A stretch of 64,000 nucleotides of DNA from Megaleporinus macrocephalus (taxonomy: Eukaryota > Chordata > Actinopteri > Characiformes > Anostomidae), in contig CM038721.1 of the NCBI GenBank assembly GCA_021613375.1, positions 5,246,486 through 5,310,485 of the forward strand, in the 5' to 3' direction. The notes under the pieces are model-generated. The model was not told the DNA's origin. It saw only the letters and a program-made list of their open reading frames with translations, and did no database searches. Numbering within the stretch: position 1 is the stretch's first letter; every line of letters starts with the position of its first letter. Shown piece after piece: positions 21,836 to 34,511 of this stretch. Both the position numbers and the translations under genes were made by a program.

Positions 21836-22811
21836 CTGCATGTGAATGTATGACATATTACTGCATTTAATGCACTGTGTTATTTATTGTTATCCTAAAT
21901 TGAATATATCAAAAGAAAATTAAATATCAGACACGATGTGTTTAAGTACCACCGTTATTTTTAGTGAGTTCATAAAGCTTGTTTAACTCATTAGACCTTA
22001 ATCTAAGTCGGCTGTAGACCAATCCAGAGTGTAATAAGTTCTGTGACCCTCGGAAGCTTCTTAAGATGTGATTATGCTCAACAACAATGAGCTTAATAAG
22101 TGTCTGATTGAGGATCTGAAATGAAAGATATCCGAGTCTTACAAAGCAAGAAGACAATAGAAGACCTCCAAACATTTACACAGTTGCACAGCTCACAGTT
22201 TTTATCATCCAACACGTCTTGAGAAGATCAGCAGCCTCCATTGTGGAGTAAGCCAGTTTACTGGCTCATGGGTGCTGGGACTGACATAAGCAGGTCATTA
22301 GGTTTTGATTGACAGAAGATTTTTATATGTGGTAGCATTGAATGAATTGCATCTCTAGACTAATGTCTACGCCTCCACGGACTGCTCCATCAACTTGGAT
22401 CTAAACACGTTCCTATGGCCGTGAACTTCACCCCAACAAGCTCTTACCGTTGTACCACAATGGCGGTGCAGTACTTTGGGTTACCAGGATGGGTGCAGAG
22501 TAGTCCCTTAAAACTCTGATCACCAAGAACCTGAAGTAGTTTAAGGCATCAGCGTCACCAAGACAGGCTGAGCGTCCACCATCATCACAGCCTGCTGCAG
22601 CTCTGCAATTAAACATGACATTCACAACCTGTGGTGCATCATCAGACATCCAGGAATGGCCCCTGCTGTTAATCTGCCCACTTGGCCTGTGTACGTCCAG
22701 AACGAGGAGGCGTGCAGAGAAAATCACAGCTGAGTCGTTGCATCACGCCCTGACAATCACCTCCCTTCAGCCTACAGGAGCTCAACACATCCAGACTGTT
22801 CAACGATTATA
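21836..22811. other. Intergenic, no gene recognised
   Basis: Unique-looking sequence. A stretch at 22350-22800 has the texture of an old repeat but cannot be assigned. The 99-codon minus frame at 22428-22727 is not recognised. Confidence 0.35.
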
Positions 22812-24002
22812 TTAAAGGGATCCCGGCTGGTAACACTTGTAAGTCTTAATATGTTGTAATGACTCTAAATTATTAGGACACGTTGTTAAAAAAATCACTA
22901 AAAGTATCAGATTTATTAGATTTTCTGTAAAATCCCGCTGCACGTGGGTCTCCATTGTTGTAACTACTGACGTCAAATGGTTGCAGTAACCGGCCGTCAT
23001 GCTTGAGCACAGCTAGCTAGCTAAACATGCTACTGTTCAGTCTTTACAGTTTGAGCTAGAACTCAACATTTCTGACATCAGCGGTGACATCACACACCAC
23101 GTTAGTGTAAATGGTGAACAGAGAGGGTGGAGGAGAGAGTGGACACAGTGCTGGAGTTGTTGTGAAGCTGTGTGTTGGTGGTGACGGAGAAGGAGAGTGT
23201 CTGTTAAAGGAGCTCCGCTTTCTAGCAGGAAACATTCACACTCAGTAAACAGCTCGATACACTGAACGGGAGTGTCTCTGAGCTTCACACTCCTTTATTA
23301 GTGAACTAGTATGTTCACTACTAAGACTCTACTTTCACCTTCAGGATCCACAAACGAGGAGAAGCAGCTGACGCTAACGCTAAACGTTCTCAGGAGAGAA
23401 TCCAGCGCATGTTCACGTTCACGGTTCTTCTCGCGGTTCTCCATAATCTGGAGCTTTTGGACTTCCTGTGTGGGGAAACTGTGGCACTGCATTGTGTTTT
23501 AGTCTACGCTTAAAACCAACAGCCTCCGTCAAGTCTCTCACCAGTGGTGGTCTACTGAACCACTCAAACTCATCCAGACTGAAGTGAGGAGAGCAGAGCG
23601 GGGGTCTTTGTGTAGCTGTGTTGGTCCACACGCTGCTTCACTAACTATTCTCCTTGTTTATGTTTGTGAAGCTGTTTAGACTAATATCAGTCACACTGCC
23701 TTTCACTGAAACAACATCAACAACACAATGTACATGGTTTTCTTTAAGCTAGGTTAGTAACTAACACTCACTCCTTCACACCACAGTCCATGTTAGACCT
23801 GATACCATTTGATGCCATCTACCCAGCAGGCATTGCATGTCAGATATATTGGCTGCGTCCATATGTTAAATATTTAAAATAAAAGAGTTAATTTATAAAT
23901 AAATCTGATACTTTAGTGATTTTTTTATAACGTGTCTTAACCATTTAGAGTCATTACATCATATTAAGGCTTACAAGTGTTACCAGCCAGAGTTCCCTTT
24001 AA
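22812..24002. mobile_element. TTAA-flanked non-autonomous transposon with >100-bp TIRs
   Basis: The left end reads TTAAAGGGATCCCGGCTGG and the right end, inverted, TTAAAGGGAACTCTGGCTGG. Matching inverted sequence continues for over 100 bp (GTAACACTTGTAAG, TTAATATG.TGTAATGACTC, AAAAAATCACTAAA, GTATCAGATTTATT). TTAA stands at both borders (22812-22815 and 23999-24002), the target site of piggyBac and Kolobok elements. No transposase is present; interior frames of 60-83 codons are unrecognised. Confidence 0.85.
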
Positions 24003-24654
24003 GATGTATCTTGTAGAGCATTCAGATCTTCTGAGTCTGTATGAACAGAAAGAATAAAAAACAGCTTCAAGAAGTTAAATGTAAAGAGATTTTAACGGCA
24101 ATGTGCTTCAGTTTTGGCCCATTCATGTTTCCTTTAAGGACCCAAGTGGTAGGTATCACGATGCTCCCACCTTCAGGCTTCGCTGTGGGTGAGGTGACCT
24201 CGACTTCTTAAGCTTAAAATAAGAAATATAAAAACAAAGAAAATAAACAAAATTAAAACTTAAAAAAGAAGATTCCATTTGATTCCATTTAACAGCTGCA
24301 CAGTAACTAAACGCTGCTTCCCCATGTTTAGTCTCTAACTTAGCTTCCTAAGGACTAACTCACCTAACAATCTAAGAGTTCGGCTCATATGGCTGTACTA
24401 GATCACACAGATAAGCATAACTAAGCATAATAAATAAAGAAAACTGAATCACATAACTGATCATTTTGTATGAAATGGTGCTATAGCGGCTGAGCTCAGT
24501 TTAATCGTAACCTAGCAACAAGTGAAGATACAATAAATGTAAAATTTGAGACTGCGTCTTTTCAAAATTATGTGATGAAAATATAAACAAATGTGTTCAC
24601 TTTCATATATAAATTATAATGCATTTTTTAAAAACCAAAAAGATGTATTCATAG
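24003..24654. other. AT-rich intergenic stretch
   Basis: A-rich sequence with runs such as AAAATAAACAAAATTAAAAC. No gene or named repeat. Confidence 0.4.
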
Positions 24655-27600
24655 ACTCAAGACTCGAGACTCACTTGTATTGACTTGGGACTTGACTTGA
24701 GACTTCCTTGTATTGACTTGGGACTTGACTTGAGACTTCCTTGTATTGACTTGGGACTTGACTCGAGACTTCCTTGTATTGACTTGGGACTTGACTCGAG
24801 ACTTCCTTGTATTGACTAGGGACTTGACTTGAGACTTCCTTGTATTGACTTGGGACTTGACTCGAGACTTCCTTGTATTGACTTGGGACTTGACTCGAGA
24901 CTTCCTTGTATTGACTTGGGACTTGACTCGAGACTTCCTTGTATTGACTTGGGACTTGACTCGAGACTTCCTTGTATTGACTAGGGACTCAAGACTTCCT
25001 TGTATTGACTTGGGTCTTGACTCGAGACTTCCTTGTATTGACTTGGGACTTGAGGCTTCCTTGTATTGACTTGGGACTTGATTCGAGACTTCCTTGTATT
25101 GACTTGGGACTAGACTCGAGACTTCCTTGTATTGACTTGGGACTTGACTCGAGACTTCCTTGTATTGACTAGGGACTCAAGACTTCCTTGTATTGACTTG
25201 GGTCTTGAGACTTCCTTGTATTGACTTGGGACTTGATTCGAGACTTCCTTGTATTGACTTGGGACTTGATTCGAGACTTCCTTGTATTGACTTGGGACAT
25301 GACTCAAGACTCGCTTGTATTGACTTGGGACTTGACTCGAGACTCGCTTGTATTGACTTGGGACTTAACTCGAGACTTCCTTGTATTGACTTGGGACTTG
25401 ACTGGACACTCGCTTGTATTTAATTGGGACTTGGCTCGAGACTTCCTTGTATTGACTTGGGATTTGACTCGAGACTTCCTTGTATTCACTAGGGACTTGA
25501 CTCGAGACTTTCTTGTATTGACTTGGGACTTGACTTGAGACTTCCTTGTATTGACTAGGGACTTGACTCGAGACTTCCTTGTATTGACTAGGGACTTGAC
25601 TCGAGACTTGCTTGTATGGAATTGGGACTTGACTCGAGACTCGCTTGCATTGACTAGACTTGACTCGAGACTCGCTTGTATTGACTTGGGACTTGACTCG
25701 AGACTCGCTTGTATTAACTTGGGACTTGACTCGAGACTTCCTTGTATTGACTTGGGACTTGACTGGACACTCGCTTGTATTGAATTGGGACTTGGCTCGA
25801 GACTTCCTTGTATTGATTTGGGACTTGACTCGAGACTCGCCTGTATTGACTTGGGACTTGAGACTTCCTTGTATTGACTTGGGACCTGATTCGAGACTTC
25901 CTTGTATTGACTTGGGACTTGACTCGAGACTTCCTTGTATTGACTTGGGACTTGACTCGAGACTCTCCTTGTATTAACTTGGGACTTGAGACTTCCTTGT
26001 ATTGACTTGGGACTTGACTCAAGACTTCCTTGTATTGACTAGGGACTCAAGACTTCCTTGTATTGACTTGGGTCTTGACTCGAGACTTCCTTGTATTGAC
26101 TTGGGACTTGAGGCTTCCTTGTATTGACTTGGGACTTGATTCGAGACTTCCTTGTATTGACTTGGGACTAGACTCGAGATTTCCTTGTATTGACTTGGGA
26201 CTTGACTCGAGACTTCCTTGTATTGACTAGGGACTCAAGACTTCCTTGTATTGACTTGGGTCTTGAGACTTCCTTGTATTGACTTGGGACTTGATTCGAG
26301 ACTTCCTTGTATTGACTTGGGACTTGATTCGAGACTTCCTTGTATTGACTTGGGACATGACTCAAGACTCGCTTGTATTGACTTGGGACTTGACTCGAGA
26401 CTCGCTTGTATTGACTTGGGACTTAAGACTTCCTTGTATTGACTTGGGACTTGACTCGAGACTTCCTTGTATTGACTTGGGACTTGACTCGAGACTCTCC
26501 TTGTATTAACTTGGGACTTGAGACTTCCTTGTATTGACTTGGGACTTGACTCAAGACTTCCTTGTATTGACTAGGGACTCAAGACTTCCTTGTATTGACT
26601 TGGGTCTTGACTCGAGACTTCCTTGTATTGACTTGGGACTTGAGGCTTCCTTGTATTGACTTGGGACTTGATTCGAGACTTCCTTGTATTGACTTGGGAC
26701 TAGACTCGAGATTTCCTTGTATTGACTTGGGACTTGACTCGAGACTTCCTTGTATTGACTAGGGACTCAAGACTTCCTTGTATTGACTTGGGTCTTGAGA
26801 CTTCCTTGTATTGACTTGGGACTTGATTCGACACTTCCTTGTATTGACTTGGGACTTGACTGGACACTCGCTTGTACTGAATTGGGACTTGGCTCAAGAC
26901 TTCCTTGTATTGACTTGGGATTTGACTCGAGACTTCCTTGTATTCACTAGGGACTTGACTCGAGACTTCCTTGTATTGACTTGGGACTTGACTGGACACT
27001 CGCTTGTATTGAATTGGGACTTGGCTCAAGACTTCCTTGTATTGACTTGGGATTTGACTCGAGACTTCCTTGTATTCACTAGGGACTTGACTCGAGACTT
27101 TCTTGTATTGACTTGGGACTTGACTTGAGACTTCCTTGTATTGACTAGGGACTTGACTCGAGACTTCCTTGTATTGACTAGGGACTTGACTCGAGACTTG
27201 CTTGTATGGAATTGGGACTTGACTCGAGACTCGCTTGCATTGACTAGACTTGACTCTAGACTTCCTTGTATTGACTTGAGACTTGACTCGAGACTTCCTT
27301 GTATTGACTTGGGACATGACTCGAGACTCGCTTGTATTGAGTTGGGACATGACTCGAGACTCGCTTGTATTGACTTGGGACTTGACTCGAGACTCGCTTG
27401 TATTAACTTGGGACTTGACTCGAGACTTCCTTGTATTGACTTGGGACTTGACTGGACACTCGCTTGTATTGAATTGGGACTTGGCTCGAGACTTCCTTGT
27501 ATTGATTTGGGACTTGATTTGAGACTCGCTTGTATTGACTTGGGACTTGAGACTTCCTTGTATTGACTTGGGACTTGATTCGAGACTTCCTTGTATTGAC

Positions 27601-28410
27601 TTGGGACTTGACTCGAGACTTCCTTGTACTGACTAGGGACTTGACTAGAGATTCACTTGTATTGAATTGGGACTTAACTCGAGACTCGCTTGTATTGACT
27701 TGGGACTTGACTTGAGACTTCCTTGTATTGACTTGGGACTTGACTTGAGACTTCCTTGTATTGACTTGGGACTTGACTCGAGACTTCCTTGTATTGACTA
27801 GGGACTTGACTTGAGACTTCCTTGTATTGACTTGGGACTTGACTCGAGACTTCCTTGTATTGACTTGGGACTTAACTCGAGACCTCCTTGTATTGATTTG
27901 GGACTTGACTCGAGTCTTTCTTGTACTGACTTGGGACTTGACTCGAGACTTCCTTGTATTGACTTGGGACTTGACTCGAGACTCGCTTGTATCAACTTGG
28001 GACTTGACTCGAGACTCGCTTGTATTAACTTGGGACTTGACTCGAGACTTCCTTGTATTGACTTGGGACTTGACTAGACACTCACTTGTATTGAATTGGG
28101 ACTTGACTCGAGACTCGCTTGTATTGACTTGGGACTTGAGACTTCCTTGTATTGACTTGGGACTTAATTAGAGACTTCCTTGTATTGACTTGGGACTTGA
28201 CTCGAGACTTCCTTGTACTGACTAGGGACTTGACTCGGGACTCACTTGTATTGACTTGGGACTTGACTCGAGACTCGCTTGTATTTACTTGGGACTTGAC
28301 TCAAGACTTCCTTGTATTGACTTGGGACTTGACTCGAGACTCGCTTGTATTGACTTGGGACTTGACTCGAGACTTCCTTGTATTGACTTGTTACTTAACT
28401 CGAGACTTCC
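24655..28410 (+). repeat. 33-bp minisatellite with higher-order structure
   Basis: About 110 copies of a 33-bp unit contain TTGTATTGACTTGGGACTTG then ACTCGAGACTTCC, with variants ACTCGCTTG, GACTAGGGAC and GACTGGACAC. Blocks are duplicated: a distinctive run beginning at 25110 recurs at 26168 (1058 bp away) and 26700 (532 bp further). Because 33 is a multiple of three and the unit lacks stops, frames of 60-216 codons open in several readings. The array interrupts a LINE fragment at its right edge. Confidence 0.97.
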
Positions 28411-28640
28411 AGTGTAAGGATTTAAGACTGGGGGTGATGTGTTCCCTTCTTCTGCTCCTAGTAAGAAACTCGGGCAGCTGCGTGTTGAATCAGCAGAAGC
28501 TGTTTGATTTTCTGTTGGAAGTTCAGTTAGGAGAGCATTACAGTAATCCATCCTGCTGGAGATAAAGGCATGGATGAGTTTCTCCAGGAGAGAGAGGAGA
28601 GATGCTGGATCCCGGACAGTGGCGTCCTTGATCCAGCGCT
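28411..28640 (-). pseudogene. LINE reverse transcriptase C-terminal fragment, interrupted by the 33-bp array
   Basis: On the minus strand the frame has QRWIKDATVRDPASLLSLLE, KLIHAFISSRMDYCNALLT and ELPTENQ. A shifted continuation ends in GNTSPPVLNPYTG at the array edge. The SRxDYCNALL and ITPVL signatures are typical of the post-RT region in CR1/L2/Rex-like LINEs. The same stretch from ~28501 rightward is repeated in all five higher-order copies. Confidence 0.75.
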
Positions 28641-28829
28641 GACTTTCATAGTCGACATCCGGGAAAGCCTGCTTGCAATCCCCGGGGTCACCCCAAGAAA
28701 AGGCTTTCTAGTAAATGTCCTTGGATGACACCCCCTCGGTTCAGCATCCACACAGGTCCAGGCACTGTCTGAGCCTCCCATCTTGGTGGTGGTTGTTGCC
28801 CCGGGACTCCTTAGGTGGGGAGGGGATAC
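28641..28829 (+). pseudogene. Ty3/Gypsy retrotransposon, 3' end of pol and polypurine tract
   Basis: The frame holds DFHSRHPGKP, the usual sequence just after a Gypsy chromodomain, followed by a PRGHP-type basic tail and LGGGCCPGTP, with stops. The polypurine tract GGTGGGGAGGGGATAC lies at 28814-28829. It directly precedes the LTR and would prime plus-strand synthesis in an active element. Integrase, RT and gag are absent. Confidence 0.7.
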
Positions 28830-29300
28830 TGTCACGCCTCACTTTAACAGGTCTCAGAACCACATCCCCAGCAGGCAACTCCTAATCACATGATGGCTGA
28901 GCTGCAGTCAGCTGACTTTCTCTGATTGGCTTCGCTGGAATTCTGATTACCGTCAGCCGGTGATTTATATTTATATTGTTCCTCTTCCTGTGATGCGTGC
29001 TGAGTATTGCCACAGTTCTTCTGAAGCCGACGCATTCTTTATTATCGTGTATTCCTGATACTGACCCTGTTTTTTGCCTAGCCTAAGTTAAGCTGTGTCT
29101 TTCTGGTTTTTTGTTCTGATGGTTTTTGACTGGTCGTTTTTGCCGGACCCCGTTTGTCTCGGTTAACCATGTCTCAGGTTTTGACCTCTGCCTGTTTTTG
29201 TCATTGCGCTCTCTTTTTGCCCCTTTTAATATTAAACTGTCCAGATACTTTTTGGACTCCACGTTCATCTGATCCTTCTCAGACAAATGTTTCATCACCA
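28830..29300 (+). mobile_element. Gypsy-type LTR (3' LTR; right border approximate)
   Basis: It starts TGTCACGCC immediately after the polypurine tract. It contains short promoter-like and TTAATATTAAACTG sequence near 29228, then a tail with CCTTCTCAGACAAATG. A clean terminal CA and target duplication are not visible, so the right edge is a guess. Four further copies lie in the tandem units. Confidence 0.65.
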
Positions 29301-29566
29301 TTTCACTTAAGGCGGTGCCACTTAATTATTATTCAGCAGTTTTGGCGCGGCACCTTCTGGCAACATTCCACTATTTTAGGTGAAACAGGAAAACTGGTGA
29401 ATAGGTTGACTTCACCCTTGTGCGGTGTGTAGTATGGACGTAGTAGGGTGTAGGCTGTGTTTGACAGTTTGGGGGCGGGACATTGGCCGAACGCTATTGG
29501 CTGATGGAACCTGGTTTCGTGACTGACCACTCACTACAAACAGCCTCTCAACAAACTACAACAAAC

Positions 29567-29591
29567 ATGGTGGACGAAGAAGAGCCAACAG
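29567..29591 (+). other. Exon-like start codon segment with splice donor (5 tandem copies)
   Basis: ATG at 29567 opens MVDEEEPT and runs into a GTGAGA donor at 29592. Upstream are a GGGGGCGGGAC GC box and an inverted CCAAT box (CTATTGGCTG). Equivalent ATGs stand at 31434, 33265, 35580 and 37878, with small residue changes and the donor kept. This resembles a first coding exon with its promoter, carried inside a hAT-like element. Whether it is transcribed is unknown. Confidence 0.4.
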
Positions 29592-30365
29592 GTGAGATAG
29601 ATTAAGAATTTGGTTTATCTCACTTATAATAATAATTGAATAGTCTTATCACTTCTTATGAGCCTGTATTCTCTTTAGTTTACTTTGATAAAGATAAGTC
29701 TAAGCAAAATAATAATAAAGATAGGATTAAACAAAGTACAAATACTTCGTAATCTTACTTAAGTAGAGATTTTGGTTATTGATACTTTACTGGAGTAATT
29801 ATTTTTAAGCTGACTTTTTACTTCTACTCCTTACATTTACACTCCATTATCAGTACTTTCTACTCCTTACATTTACACTCCATTATGAGTACTTTCTACT
29901 CCTTACATTTACACTCCATTATCAGTACTTTCTACTCCTTACATTTACACTCCATTATCAGTACTTTCTACCCCTTACATTTACACTCCATTATCAGTAC
30001 TTTCTACTCTTTACATTTACACTCCATTATCAGTACTTTCTACTCCTTACATTTACACTCCATTATCAGTACTTTCTACTCCTTACATTTACACTCGATT
30101 ATCAGTACTTTCTACCCCTTACATTTACACTCCATTATCAGTACTTTCTACTCCTTACATTTACACTCCATTATCTTTACTTTCTACTCCTTACATTTAC
30201 ACTCCATTATCAGTACTTTCTACTCCTTAAATTAACACTCCATTATCAGTACTTTCTACTCCTTACATTTACACACCATTATCAGTACTTTCTACTCCTT
30301 ACATTTACACTCCATTATCAGTACTTTCTACCCCTTACATTTACACTCCATTATCAGTACTTTTT

Positions 30366-32196
30366 AGTTTGATTTTCTGTTGGAAGTTCAGTTAGGAGAG
30401 CATTACAGTAATCCATCCTGCTGGAGATAAAGGCATGGATGAGTTTCTCCAGGAGAGAGAGGAGAGATGCTGGATCCCGGACAGTGGCGTCCTTGATCCA
30501 GCGCTGACTTTCATAGTCGACATCCGGGAAAGCCTGCTCGCAATCCCCGGGGTCACCCCAAGAAAAGGCTTTCTAGTAAATGTCCTTGGATGACACCCCC
30601 TCGGTTCAGCATCCACACAGGTCCAGGCACTGTCTGAGCCTCCCATCTTGGTGGTGGTTGTTGCCCCGGGACTCCTTAGGTAGGGAGGGGATACTGTCAC
30701 GCCTCACTTTAACAGGTCTCAGAACCACATCCCCAGCAGGCAACTCCTAATCACATGATGGCTGAGCTGCAGTCAGCTGACTTTCTCTGATTGGCTTCGC
30801 TGGAATTCTGATTACCGTCAGCCGGTGATTTATATTTATATTGTTCCTCTTCCTGTGATGCGTGCTGAGTATTGCCACAGTTCTTCTGAAGCCGACGCAT
30901 TCTTTATTATCGTGTATTCCTGATACTGACCCTGTTTTTTGCCTAGCCTAAGTTAAGCTGTGTCTTTCTGGTTTTTTGATCTGATGGTTTTTGACTGGTC
31001 GTTTTTGCCGGACCCCGTTTGTCTCGGTTAACCATGTCTCAGGTTTTGACCTCTGCCTGTTTTTGTCATTGCGCTCTCTCTTTTTGCCCCTTTTAATATT
31101 AAACTGTCCAGATACTTTTTGGACTCCACGTTCATCTGATCCTTCTCAGACAAATGTTTCATCACCATTTCACTTAAGGCGGTGCCACTTAATTATTATT
31201 CAGCAGTTTTGGCGCGGCACCTTCTGGCAACATTCCACTATTTTAGGTGAAACAGGAAAACTGGTGAATAGGTTGCCTTCACCCTTGTGCGGTGTGTAGT
31301 ATGGACGTAGTAGGGTGTAGGCTGTGTTTGACAGTTTGGGGGCGGGACATGGGCCGAACGCTATTGGCTGATGGAACCTGGTTTCGTGACTGACCACTCA
31401 CTACGAACAGCCTCTCAACAAACTACAACAAACATGGTGAACGAAGAAGAGCCGGTTGGTGAGATAGATTAAGACTTTTGTTTATCTCACTTATAATAAT
31501 AATTGAATAGTCTTATCACTTCTTATGAGCCTGTATTCTCTTTAGTTTACTTTGATAAAGATAAGTCTAAGCAAAATAATAATAAAGATAGGATTAAACA
31601 AAGTACAAATACTTCGTAATCTTACTTAAGTAGAGATTTTGGTTATTGATACTTTACTGGAGTAATTATTTTTAAGCTGACTTTTTACTTCTACTCCTTA
31701 CATTTACACTCCATTATCAGTACTTTCTACTCCTTACATTTACACTCCATTATCAGTACTTTCTACCCCTTACATTTACACTCCATTATCAGTACTTTCT
31801 ACTCTTTACATTTACACTCCATTATCAGTACTTTCTACTCCTTACATTTACACTCCATTATCAGTACTTTCTACTCCTTACATTTACACTCGATTATCAG
31901 TACTTTCTACCCCTTACATTTACACTCCATTATCAGTACTTTCTACTCCTTACATTTACACTCCATTATCTTTACTTTCTACTCCTTACATTTACACTCC
32001 ATTATCAGTACTTTCTACTCCTTAAATTAACACTCCATTATCAGTACTTTCTACTCCTTATATTTACACTCCATTATCAGTACTTTATACTCCTTACATT
32101 TACACTCCATTATCAGTACTTTCTACTCCTTATATTTACACTCCATTATCAGTACTTTATACTCCTTACATTTACACTCCATTATCAGTACTTTTT
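30366..32196 (+). repeat. Higher-order composite repeat, copy 2 of 5
   Basis: Same order as copy 1. It begins in the LINE fragment directly after the preceding minisatellite tract. The minisatellite here spans about 31690-32196. Its exon-like segment reads NEEEPV before the donor. Confidence 0.9.
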
Positions 32197-34511
32197 AGTT
32201 TGATTGTCTGTTGGAAGTTCAGTTAGGAGAGCATTACAGTAATCCATCCTGCTGGAGATAAAGGCATGGATGAGTTTCTCCAGGAGAGAGAGGAGAGATG
32301 CTGGATCCCGGACAGTGGCGTCCTTGATCCAGCGCTGACTTTCATAGTCGACATCCGGGAAAGCCTGCTCGCAATCCCCGGGGTCACCCCAAGAAAAGGC
32401 TTTCTAGTAAATGTCCTTGGATGACACCCCCTCGGTTCAGCATCCACACAGGTCCAGGCACTGTCTGAGCCTCCCATCTTGGTGGTGGTTGTTGCCCCGG
32501 GACTCCTTAGGTGGGGAGTGGATACTGTCACGCCTCACTTTAACAGGTCTCAGAACCACATCCCCAGCAGGCAACTCCTAATCACATGATGGCTGAGCTG
32601 CAGTCAGCTGACTTTCTCCGATTGGCTTCGCTGGAATTCTGATTACCGTCAGCCGGTGATTTATATTTATATTGTTCCTCTTCCTGTGATGCGTGCTGAG
32701 TATTGCCACAGTTCTTCTGAAGCCGACGCATTCTTTATTATCGTGTATTCCTGATACTGACCCTGTTTTTTGCCTAGCCTAAGTTAAGCTGTGTCTTTCT
32801 GGTTTTTTGTTCTGATGGTTTTTGACTGGTCGTTTTTGCCGGACCCCGTTTGTCTCGGTTAACCATGTCTCAGGTTTTGACCTCTGCCTGTTTTTGTCAT
32901 TGCGCTCTCTTTTTTTGCCCCTTTTAATATTAAACTGTCCAGATACTTTTTGGACTCCACGTTCATCTGATCCTTCTCAGACAAATGTTTCATCACCATT
33001 TCACTTAAGGCGGTGCCACTTAATTATTATTCAGCAGTTTTGGCGCGGCACCTTCTGGCAACATTCCACTATTTTAGGTGAAACAGGAAAACCGGTGAAT
33101 AGGTTGACTTCACCCTTGTGCGGTGTGTAGTATGGACGTAGTAGGGTGTAGGCTGTGTTTGACAGTTTGGGGGCGGGACATGGGCCGAACGCTATTGGCT
33201 GATGGAACCTGGTTTCGTGACTGACCGCTCACTACGAACAGCCTCTCAACAAACTACAACAAACATGGTGGACGAAGAAGAGCCGGTTGGTGAGATAGAT
33301 TAAGACTTTTGTTTATCTCACTTATAATAATAATTGAATAGTCTTATCACTTCTTATGAGCCTGTATTCTCTTTAGTTTACTTTGATAAAGATAAGTCTA
33401 AGCAAAATAATAATAAAGATAGGATTAAACAAAGTACAAATACTTCATAACCTTACTTAAGTAGAGATTTTGGTTATTGATACTTTACTGGAGTAATTAT
33501 TTTTAAGCTGACTTTTTACTTCTACTCCTTACATTTACACTCCATTATCAGTACTTTCTACTCCTTACATTTACACTCCATTATCAGTACTTTCTACTCC
33601 TTACTTTTGCACTCAATTATCAGTACTTTCTACTCCTTACATTTACACTCAATTATCAGTACTTTCTACTCCTTACATTTACACTCCATTATCAGTACTT
33701 TCTACTCCTTACATTTACACTCCATTATCAGTACTTTCTACTTCTCACATTTACACTCCATTATCAGTACTTTCTACTCCTTACATTTACACTCCATTAT
33801 CAGTACTTTCTACTCCTTACATTTACACTCCATTATCTGTACTTTCTACTCCTTACATTTACACTCCATTATCAGTACTTTATACTCCTTACATTTACAC
33901 TCCATTATCAGTACTTTCTACTCCTTACATTTACACTCCATTATCAGTACACTCCATTATCAGTTCTTTCTACTCCTTGAATTTAAACTCCATTATCAGT
34001 ACTTTATACTCCTTACATTTACTCTCCATTATCTGTACTTTCTACTCCTTACATTTACACTCTATTATCTGTACTTCATACTCCTTACATTTACTCTCCA
34101 TTATCTGTACTTTCTACTCCTTACATTTACACTCCTTTATCAGTACTTTCTACTCCTTACATTTACACTCCATTATCAGTACTTTCTACTCCTTACATTT
34201 ACACTCCATTATCTGTACTTTCTACTCCTTACATTTACACTCCATTATCTTTACTTTATACTCCTTATATTTACACTCCATTATCTGTACTTTCTACTCC
34301 TTACATTTACACTCCATTATCAGTACTTTATACTCCTTACATTTACACTCCATTATCAGTACTTTCTACTCCTTATATTTACACTCCATTATCAGTACTT
34401 TATACTCCTTACATTTACACTCCATTATCAGTACTTTCTACTCCTTACATTTACACTCCATTATCAGTACTTTATACTCCTTACATTTACACTCCATTAT
34501 CTGTACTTTTT
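32197..34511 (+). repeat. Higher-order composite repeat, copy 3 of 5
   Basis: Same order. The minisatellite tract is about twice as long (33520-34511). It includes a short internal duplication at 33949-33964 and units with ATCTGT in place of ATCAGT. A 303-codon frame across it is a repeat artefact. Confidence 0.9.

Larger units (their letters stand above)
28501..30365 (+). repeat. Higher-order composite repeat, copy 1 of 5
   Basis: The unit consists, in order, of LINE fragment (minus), Gypsy 3' coding tail, polypurine tract, LTR, hAT-like interior with a short exon-like segment, then a 36-bp minisatellite tract (about 29830-30365, ~15 units). Its left part is continuous with the rest of the LINE, so this copy probably holds the original junction. 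Confidence 0.9.

Noticed and set aside
24845..28565. Many 60-216 codon frames on both strands
   Set aside because: They are products of the stop-free 33-bp unit.
28527..28835. 102-codon minus frame conserved in four of the five composite copies, and a 102-codon plus frame found in copies 2-5
   Set aside because: The minus frame crosses the LINE/Gypsy junction in antisense and the plus frame lies in LTR and hAT sequence. Conservation reflects recent duplication.
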